64,000 nt of DNA from Punctularia strigosozonata HHB-11173 SS5 (Eukaryota > Basidiomycota > Agaricomycetes > Corticiales > Punctulariaceae). This document shows positions 56,311 to 64,000 of the stretch, piece by piece (position 1 is the stretch's first letter; each line of letters starts with the position of its first letter). A program made the position numbers and the translations under genes. The notes below the pieces were generated by a model. The model saw nothing but the letters and a program-made list of their open reading frames with translations, was not told where the DNA came from and searched no databases. The stretch is from the NCBI RefSeq assembly GCF_000264995.1, contig NW_006767433.1, forward strand, positions 2,842,749 to 2,906,748. The letters are read 5' to 3'.

Positions 56311-57605
56311 TCATAGCTCTTCCATCGTCTCAGGGAGGCTCTGACGTCCCAGCAGCCAACCCGCCCTCGCGACAAAGCGATCCCGTATCTCTCGCATCGC
56401 TTCTGTCCCGTGGCCCTTGGCAAGCGCGAACCCGTCCAAAGCCCGCATCCAACTCTGCACCATCTCCTGGCCGAACATACCGCCCTCTCCGTTAACCACA
56501 ACGTCCACACGATCCACCCATGCCTTCCATTCTTCCAACAGTCTTGGCATTATCAACGGGACGAGTGATGATTGAGTTAAAGGAGGTTGATCCAGAATTT
56601 GCGAGGTTAGCGACTGGAGGAACTGGAAGCCTTCTCCCGGGTGTATTCGTTCCTTGAGTTGAGTTCGTAGGGCCGTATTTACGGAGGTGGATTGATCTTC
56701 CGTGGGTATGAAGGAAAAGTACGGAAGGTACGAGAAACACGTTGAAACGAATTCGGATATGTGGGGCCGAATACGGGATAGCACGTAATCGTCGCGCATG
56801 ACAGACTGGGTCCCCCCTGATGCAGGAACGTGCTGTTGTTGGGTGTGCTGTCCGAAACCAAAGCCCATCGAGGAAGCGCCGAGTCCGTTAGGACGGGCAC
56901 TTCCGAAGGACGTCGAGCCGAGAGTGCCAAATGAAGCCGAAGAGAACGATGTGGCGTTCGAATATGGGTACGCATCGCGCAGCTTCTTGGCTGATATGCT
57001 GATTGATTGCAAGGCGGTTGAGAGCGTCGGTCGAGGTATGAGGGAGAGAACGAGGGGTTTGAGGGATGGTTGAGAGGTAAGCAGAGAATTCAACAAGGGG
57101 AGCAGTGCGTCCGACGGCAGACTAGCTGAGAACCAGGTCAGCTAGTCGTGCGCGTAGATCCAGTCCGAGCCACCTTACCCAACAGTAAGCCAACATCCAC
57201 GTCCGAGCCATCTTCTTGAGTCGTGCTCTTTCCTGCTTTGGGCTCCTTGCCATCTCCACCGCCGCTTGCATGGGTAGCCACCCGTGCTCGTTTGGGTACA
57301 GCTCGTTTGGGACGCTCCGGGGTTGGACTCCTGTCCATCGCCACATCCCGGCCAGTACGACTATCGTTCTCGTCTTCTTCTATTCTACGTTTCTGAGGGC
57401 GTGTCGTGTTTGGAGGCGTTGACGATGAGGTTAGCACGTTCTAAACAGAAGCGGCTGTCGGCTGATGTGCTTTACCAGAAGAATAGCCACTTACCATCGC
57501 CGCAGAGAAGGGGTTCGCATACTGCAGAGTAGGAGGGGCGTCTTTTTTTGTCCTTAGTGGGAAAGCGTGAAAGGCGGGATTGTGAGTCTGCAGAACGCCC
57601 GCCAT
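56311..57605 (-). CDS. STS1: Cut8/Sts1 nuclear proteasome tethering factor
   Basis: Tethers the 26S proteasome to the nucleus or nuclear envelope. The first exon is MAGVLQTHNPAFHAFPLRTK with KDAPPTLQYANPFSAAM. After an intron come NVLTSSSTPPNTTRPQKRRI and a basic nuclear-targeting region RPKRAVPKRARVATH. Another intron precedes ASLPSDALLPLLNSLLTSQP and SLKPLVLSLIPRPTLSTALQ, the family dimerisation region. Then KKLRDAYPYSNA, YVLSRIRPHISEFVSTCFSY, GEGFQFLQSLTSQILDQPPL, IMPRLLEEWKAWVDRVDVVV and VQSWMRALDGFALAKGHG complete the Cut8 fold. A Gly/Ser/Phe-rich insert follows SYSNA. Length is normal for basidiomycete members. Confidence 0.9.
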
Positions 57606-58551
57606 AATGGTCGTAGTGTTAGTGAAAGACGCAAGTAATGAAATGCGCCCTTAACGTGCCGACGGGGAACCTGCCCTGCATCCGGCACGTGATGTTATAT
57701 GGTCACTTTCTTTCGCGCTTTGTCCTGACTAGTGACCTTCACTCCCTTCGCTATCCAGGCTACGTTTCTCCTTTGGCGATGTGAACACTTCAGAGTGAGT
57801 TCTATCTTCCGGCTTACCATAACATGATGATCCATACGAATCGCTACATCGAGGCTACGGCCCGTGAATTGCAAGAATATACCCAAATTTCTGAGCATAG
57901 TGTTGCAAATTTCTGATACCTGCTTGCTCATGTCATCAACAGGACTCAGCGCCAATCAGGTCCTCCCCCTTGGAGCAGTCCAGATGCTAAACCCTGAGGC
58001 ATTTCCAGAATGCCCAGGAGCAATCATAATGAGTTGGTCCACAGTCATAATCGGCGATTGGCGATTCCGATACATGGCCTGAGAAGGGTGATAGCTTTGT
58101 CGCACCCACTTGCTGTAAGTTTCCTCCAGACACGCATCCGAAAGGATTAGTCTTTACTTTCTACTCGAGATTGCCTAGCACTTGTTGAGTGCATGAGGAT
58201 CATAAGTTCCCTATTACATGATCGTCCTGCTTCCCCTAAAGCCTACATACAGCTGCTGACTTCCTCGTCGTAGGATTCCTGTGTGTGGAAGGCATCGAAT
58301 CGTGAGTGTCGTTGCGAAGCGCGTTCATGATTACACCCAATCCATGTCTTCCGAATTATCCCGAGACGATAATCACACTGCTGTTAATTAATGATCATCT
58401 TGCTTCCTATTCCAGAGGATTGTTGGCTAACCTTACTCCTTCCACGTAGGCGAATGAAATGGCGTTTCAGCTTGTTTGATATGGTGAGAATGCAAGGAGT
58501 AGTCTACTGTATGTGACGAAAACCGTCTCCAGAATCATGTACGACTGTACA
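57606..58551. other. Intergenic, no supported gene
   Basis: About 950 bp. A minus-strand frame at 57695-57955 (MALSPVDDMSKQVSEICNTM onward) is open for 86 codons and looks mildly protein-like, but it has no recognisable family and ends in a Lys-rich run. I do not call it a gene. No RNA gene or repeat recognised. Confidence 0.35.
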
Positions 58552-61374
58552 TTATGACGATGGCCATAACATGTTCAATACCCACATCGCGACCAGACCA
58601 ATGCCCAACTTCACCATCAGTCCGAACCTCCATTGATAACATCCGCAACACACACGCAACCTTTGGTTCGATGTGTCTGAGGCGGAAAGACGTTCCGCCC
58701 ACCCTCTCCCGATAGGCCTTGCCGGTGTGTCAGGTTCAGGTTGCGCGCTGTCCATGTCATTCTTGCTCGCCAAGCTATCCTCGTTCGGGATCAGGGTCGT
58801 TTCACTTCCGGACGTGGATGCCGGTCTACGGGGATCTGCGGCCGTCGGGAGTTCTGTCTTCACGTCGCCACATATCCAGGCGGTGAGTTCCCCGGTAGCG
58901 TCCGCTACGCGATGAGAAACATAGATGAAGACAATCGTCGTAATCACCATGTTAAGTGATCGCCACTGGGTACTCGGAAGAACCAGTAGAATGCCCTTGG
59001 TGTCTCCGGCTAGCCAAAAGTGGTATTGGATTATGAAAGTCTCCAACGAGCAGCCACCGATGAAGGCAAATAACCGGGAGGAGGTCGATCGCAGTGCAGG
59101 TGTTGCGTTTCTCAAGGCAACGAAGGCGAGCACGGGAACGAATGATATGTATGGATGCCACGCATTATAGGCGAATTTTGTGGGTTGCGAGAGTTCGAAG
59201 ACAAAAAACCACAGCAAAGCGACGGTCGATAGCACGAGTGCGGTTTTGACAGCTGCTGGCCAATGAGCATGATCGGTCAACCGATGCTCCCGAATTTTGA
59301 TGTACGCCAGCGCTGTCAGCATGCCAACGTAGACGATCCACAAATCCAGCGTGAAGCGAAATGCCCATTCCCTGGCGGACCACCTGATGCCGCAGAAACG
59401 TTCCAGAAATTCAAATATCATGCCGAGCAGACGGGGCTCCCTCATGAACCAGGTGACGGCCGCCATGGATAGGAGTATCTTTGCAATCAGAAAACCCGTA
59501 CGATCGTTGAGGTGCGATCCAAGCGCCATCGTGACGTAGATGATGAGATACCAGGAGGATACCAGTGGGGCGAAATAGTAGGATATGTAGTCGGTGTTCA
59601 TGACGTACGCGAGGAGTAGAGTGTATAGGTTCAAACGGATGAGAACCTGAAGGCAGTGCGTCAGATTCATTCAGGACGTGACTTCCCAAAACTGTGTACC
59701 TGTGCCACTCTACGGAGACCAAAATCCGCCTTCTTCACGTAAAAGGTCGTATGGCCGTAACCAGTCATGAAAAGGTAGGAGGCGACCAATACCCTGATCG
59801 GATTGTATATACCGGGGATTTTAGATGCTCCAAAATAGTGGTAGATAAGAATGGCAACTGCAGCAATCGAATTCAGCATGAAGGCTAGGTACGTTGTGTA
59901 GGGCATACTTTGCATCCATCCCTTCCACTCATCTGTTTGCTTTCGATTGAGGAATCCAAGATCCTTGTCAGCACGTTTGATTGTTATTAAACCCGCAAGT
60001 AAGGCCGAGAAGGCCAAGATGCTAAATATCCATGGATCAAAGTGCTTGTGTTCCTTCAACCAAAATCCTGTGCGATCGGCGATGAAAACAAGCGCAAGAG
60101 AGACGCTCATGATCATGGATGGTGTCATCTCCTCATAGAAAGGGGACCCTGGAACAGAAACGAGCCTCACTCATCATCATATGTCTGAGTTCCACAGTGG
60201 GAAGACACACCTTTATGTCGGGACAAACACCATGTTCCAGGACCCCAGAGAAAAAGGACGAGCAACAGAAGCCCGTGCAGACCTGATATGCTCGGATATT
60301 TACGGCAGCATGTTGCATCCAAGGGAAATTTTGTGGGGAGATCATCGTTGCACGCCAAGTTCAAGAGTATGTTGGCCTGAGCCCTAACGATAGCGTCAGA
60401 GAAGTGAAGGCCATCGTCCGTCTCATGCGGGTCCAGCATCTGGTTGAAAACCAAAGGTAGCGCTATGAGGGGTTTCGGTGAAGGCATGAGAAGACGCGAA
60501 GCTGTTCCGTAGACAGTGCTGATGCGATGGTACAAGTCAGAGTTCATTGCGTCAATATCTGACAGTCTCATGGAGCTGGCTCTGTCTGGAGACAGCTTCC
60601 ACGGTACCACCGGTTGGACGGGGAGTATCACAATCTGATCTGCTGGAGGTTTCAAAGCCCCTAACAAGGTGGTTACCACGTCCTCGATCTGCGCCTCCCA
60701 CACCGGTAGGCCCCCAGATGAGTTGGAATATCGCAAATACCACAGTCCACCTCCGAGAACCAGCATCGCCGGCCTTGGCGGGGAAGAGGCGGTGGAAGGT
60801 GCGCCGGTTTCATCCAGAGAGTTGAGGAAGTTGTGAGTTTTGGACGAATTCAGAAATGGGTCCCATATGAAGGATAGGTACGTGCCAGAATTCGATTGTA
60901 GTGAATGGTCTGAGTGTTTGTGTTGGTCATCCGGGGGTGCAGTTGGGAGTGATGGGTCAAGTATGTGTGAGAGCTGGAAGAACAGCTTGCGAGTGACCGA
61001 GTCCCCAATGAAAACAACTCGTTTGGACCCTGGGCAACGACTGGAGTCCGCGGAGGTATACGAGTGCATCATGCAACCTGCAAAAGAGTCACCCTCAACG
61101 CTCGTACAGTGAAGCTAGCGCGTACCGTTCGGCTGCCAGGCCTTGAAGTCACTATCAAACCACTGACCCTCATTCAATAAAGCACCGCAGTGTTGAGAAT
61201 CATAATAGTCTGCCTGATCGTGAGCTATTGCGATCATAGCAGTGTGGCCAAGGGCGTACCCCATACTAAGAAGCGGACCAGACCGCTGAAGATGCTGACT
61301 GCCAGCGCCGCGGCTGCTAGGTAATGGGGCCATAGGGGGTTCCACGAGTAGTAACTGGATTTAACGAGAGTCAT
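58552..61374 (-). CDS. Cas1-like sugar O-acetyltransferase
   Basis: Golgi polytopic acetyltransferase of the Cas1p family, which O-acetylates glucuronoxylomannan in Cryptococcus and has CASD1 as its animal relative. The first exon [20 protein letters not shown] with [17 protein letters not shown] is an N-terminal membrane anchor. The lumenal SGNH/PC-esterase domain follows: [40 protein letters not shown] (GDS serine), [20 protein letters not shown] and [20 protein letters not shown] (Asp/His of the catalytic site). The rest is a multi-helix membrane domain: [100 protein letters not shown] and [20 protein letters not shown]. About four introns. The two catalytic parts are both present, so it looks functional. 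Confidence 0.92.
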
Positions 61375-61774
61375 TTCTAACTAGTTTCGACGGGAATATC
61401 AGCGAGGTGCGTGGTCGAAGGACGGGCCGGGTATCATCACTTGCGAGGGAGAGTTGGGAGTACTACTTATTACGGGTGGGTGGATGATCGTGACGCGGAC
61501 TCAGGCTAAATTTAGTCTCATCTCTCGAGGCGCCGACATAAATGCATTATTCAGCTGCATGTTCAAGCGCATAATAATGACTATGAGTATGTCTATTGCA
61601 ACAGATGTCCGTGATGAATGGAGAAGACAAAACGATCCGTGTGGCTAGGATTGTTTAACTCGTCGTAGTCGACGTCGTCAAACCTTGCGTTTCTATCAGT
61701 CCAAGTTGTTGCCTATACCGGTGCGCGACTTACCTGTTCCTTTGCAATACTGCGTTCGGCGGGAGAAAGCGGGA

Positions 61775-64000
61775 TCAGTTACGAGTTTGGCACCGTGGCA
61801 GGCATCGCACCTGATTCAGTTTCAGAGGAAGGCAAGACAGATACCGGCAACCAGGACAGGCTGTAAAAGGTTCAGATTTGTATCACGCAGCCCAAGAGAG
61901 GCCATCTTACCCGCATTTGGATCCGTTGTATAGAAGTTGCGTATGAGAACCTGGAAATTGTTGAGGGTACTGCACGAGCCTATTAGCGATGACACTCACA
62001 ACGAAGAGGACGATTATGAGAGGTAGGGCTACCAGACGGAAGCCCCAAACAACCCCTTTGTGCTGTTTCGTCACAGAAATCACCGGGTAGAAGAACATGC
62101 CAACAAGCAGGCCCATGAGGAATCCACCAAGATGAGCTAAGGGTAGATTCAGTGTCAGCCTCCGAACTGTTTACGTGATCGTCGACTTGCCAAAGTTGTC
62201 CACATCTAGGATATGAGAATAAAGCATGATAATGAGAAGGCTGGAGCAATAAATTGCACTTACAGGGTATATATCCCATTGCAACACCTAGCAGAAGTTC
62301 TACGATCATCCACGCCAACTGCACAGGACTATCAGCAAAAGACAAACGCATCAACCCATCAAGACTCGCCTTACGGCCAGGTCGATAATGATATCTCCAA
62401 TGAGCTAAAAGGTCTACCCATGTCACCTTAGGATGAGGCATCAACGGTCTAACGACCAAAGGCTATAAAAAAAGGGAAACAAACCGCAACTGTTCCGAAA
62501 ATTGCGCTGCGCGTATGATGTCGATACACCCACGTAACTAGGTCGACGTGCGACACTCACCCGCTAGCACCGGTGCTAGGTAAGCCCACTAGTGCGAAAT
62601 TACCACCCAGAACATTCCTGACAATATACGTGTTAGCTAGGTTATGGAAGATGCGTCGCCATCTGGAATTTACCCGAATATCCCCGCCGCGAAGTAACTT
62701 AAGGAAAAGTCAGAGTCTCCAAATCCACGGGTGTGATGCTCACGTACGTCAGCAGGAATCCCCCAGATCCCATCTCACGCTCAATCTGCGCATCAACAGA
62801 GTGGGTTACATAACAAGATCGAAATGCAAAGAAGAGTACCTGAGCCGATACGGTTAACTGGGCCACCATGTTCAGCAATATGTGAACTAGGGGGCAAAAT
62901 CAGCGAAATGGATGATTGAATTTATTTGCTAGCAAACCTATTCCGGCATGGAGAAATATCGGAGTGATGAAACTGTTTACTTGCTCAATACTTCGTGGCA
63001 GCTAGATGAGAGAGACCTTGACACACCGGAACCATTGGTTGGGCGTCTGGCTATGGAAGCCACCGAAACCACAAACTTCTTCGAGATCGCAAACACGAGT
63101 TACAGGATTTGCCGTGTTGTTAGGACCTATGTTGAGAATGAGTATGATCCGGATACGTCGCCTACACTATGTCCTCACACGCGAGCTGTGTGTCAACGGG
63201 AATAGCAGAAACGTCCTTCATACAAGCAGGAAATCTGGGAATATGCTTCGACATAAAGATGTCACTGACTGGTCAGGACTCACCTAGCTCCCAGATGAAT
63301 CAGACCGCTTGAAGACGGTCCCAGCATAGGATTGACGACCGGCTACAATCTGAGGTTAGAAGAAGCAGCGACGAAAAGCACACTTGCCCATACCTTGAAG
63401 GAAAACGGATTTCCTTGCTCCTTATCGTTGTAAACAAGCTCGTAGATCATAACGCCAATCATGGCCGCCGTAAGAACCCAGACTGAACAGAGTGTGAGCA
63501 CCCTATTCGCCTACACCGGCCTATTCATATCTACCAGCAAAAGGATATCGCTGCCGCCCAATACCGCGTTTCTTATCCTCGATGCGTTGCGCTAGTGGGT
63601 ACTTTCCCTTCTGGAAGAAGCGCGCGAGAGGCGAAGTATCTTGACGGGCATCTTCCTGTCTGGAACCGAATATATCTTCACTGTCACCTTTGCTGAAAGG
63701 AAGATATTCTGCATGGAGTGGTCAGCGTAAGGGAAAGCCCCAAGTGGACCAACGCACCTGTGTCCTGCGGAGGTAACCGACTACCATTGGATCCCGTTGG
63801 ATCCTTGACAAGCGACGAACGACTGTGCTGCATTTCCGTATCCTCGTGTTCGTTAGACTGTGGCATGTCTGAGTACGGGTCGTAGTAGTTCGAGGAGTGC
63901 GACAGCCCATCCCCAGAGTTCCTTGATAATGACCGCTCCCGCGCGAGATGTTCACCAGACCGAACACGGTCTTCGTGGTCCCCTGTAGTGGCAGAGTCCT
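61775..64000 (-). CDS. Rhomboid intramembrane serine protease (5' end off window)
   Basis: Partial: coding reaches the right edge (DSATTGDHEDRVRSGEHLAR) with no start seen. A disordered cytosolic N-region (SNYYDPYSDMPQSNEHEDTE, LPPQDTG, EYLPFSKGDSEDIFGSRQ) precedes helix 1 (VLTLCSVWVLTAAMIGVMIY). Then PVVNPMLGPSSSGLIHLGAR (NPMLGPS motif), an exon with IEREMGSGGFLLTYVS, NFALVGLPSTGASG with the catalytic serine, TWVDLLAHWRYHYR, VAMGYIP, AHLGGFLMGLLVGMFFYP with the catalytic histidine, GVVWGFRLVALPLIIVLFVV and NFYTTDPNAG. The last two exons splice to CPGCRYLSCLPLKLNQVRCL, the Cys-rich tail typical of fungal rhomboids, with a stop at 61775. Many small introns; the 62400-63200 exon borders are uncertain. 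Confidence 0.85.

Overview
The window looks like nuclear DNA of a basidiomycete fungus, most likely an Agaricomycete. Protein-coding genes are dense and interrupted by many short introns of about 45-65 bp with GT/AG borders. Intergenic gaps are short, and the gene set is typically fungal: Cas1-like sugar acetyltransferase, NoxA-type NADPH oxidase, CDC3/AspB septin, a fungal CSL transcription factor and Cut8/Sts1. I recognise no rRNA, tRNA, CRISPR array or intact large transposon. The only mobile elements I can support are two related MITEs.

Layout. 0.1-3.2 kb: cytochrome c oxidase subunit 6A (COX13), an acidic hypothetical gene, a MITE, and a small repeat-containing secreted protein with a GPI-like tail. 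3.8-7.3 kb: ribulose-phosphate 3-epimerase and pyruvate kinase, convergent. 7.7-13.8 kb: a CSL/RBP-J-type transcription factor and a membrane protein with a Ser/Thr-rich ectodomain, a DUF4203-like 7TM region and a long coiled cytoplasmic tail. 14.1-18.8 kb: three mitochondrial biogenesis genes packed tightly (DEAD-like helicase, PPR protein, Mim2-like import factor). 18.9-25.8 kb: an MFS sugar transporter, a dienelactone-hydrolase/SnoaL-like protein and mitoribosomal protein mS35. 25.9-29.1 kb: the gene-poor part, with a degenerate 24-bp minisatellite, the C-terminal fragment of an NmrA-like oxidoreductase in a GC-rich patch, a palindromic double E-box and the second MITE.

29.1-44 kb: nitrilase, CDC3-type septin, Mtr10-type importin, succinyl-CoA ligase alpha, RecQ-like helicase and NADPH oxidase. 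44.5-50.6 kb: MAD2 and NUP155/170, divergent from a 150-bp spacer. 50.6-53.0 kb: no gene I can defend. 53.0-64.0 kb: membrane RING-CH ubiquitin ligase, a second mitochondrial PPR-like protein, Cut8/Sts1 proteasome tether, Cas1-like acetyltransferase, and a rhomboid protease running off the right edge.

These are mostly housekeeping genes, with a marked excess of mitochondrial ones (COX13, helicase, two PPR proteins, Mim2-like, mS35, LSC1). I saw no multi-gene cluster that reads as a new defence, toxin or biosynthetic system. The most unusual features are the paired-change MITE termini, an exon duplication whose two copies differ by one in-frame intron, GC-AG introns (one splitting the codon after a catalytic cysteine), and the MAD2/NUP170 divergent pair. 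Coordinates of multi-exon genes span start to stop codon including introns. Splice sites were read by eye and were checked for frame exactly only where stated.
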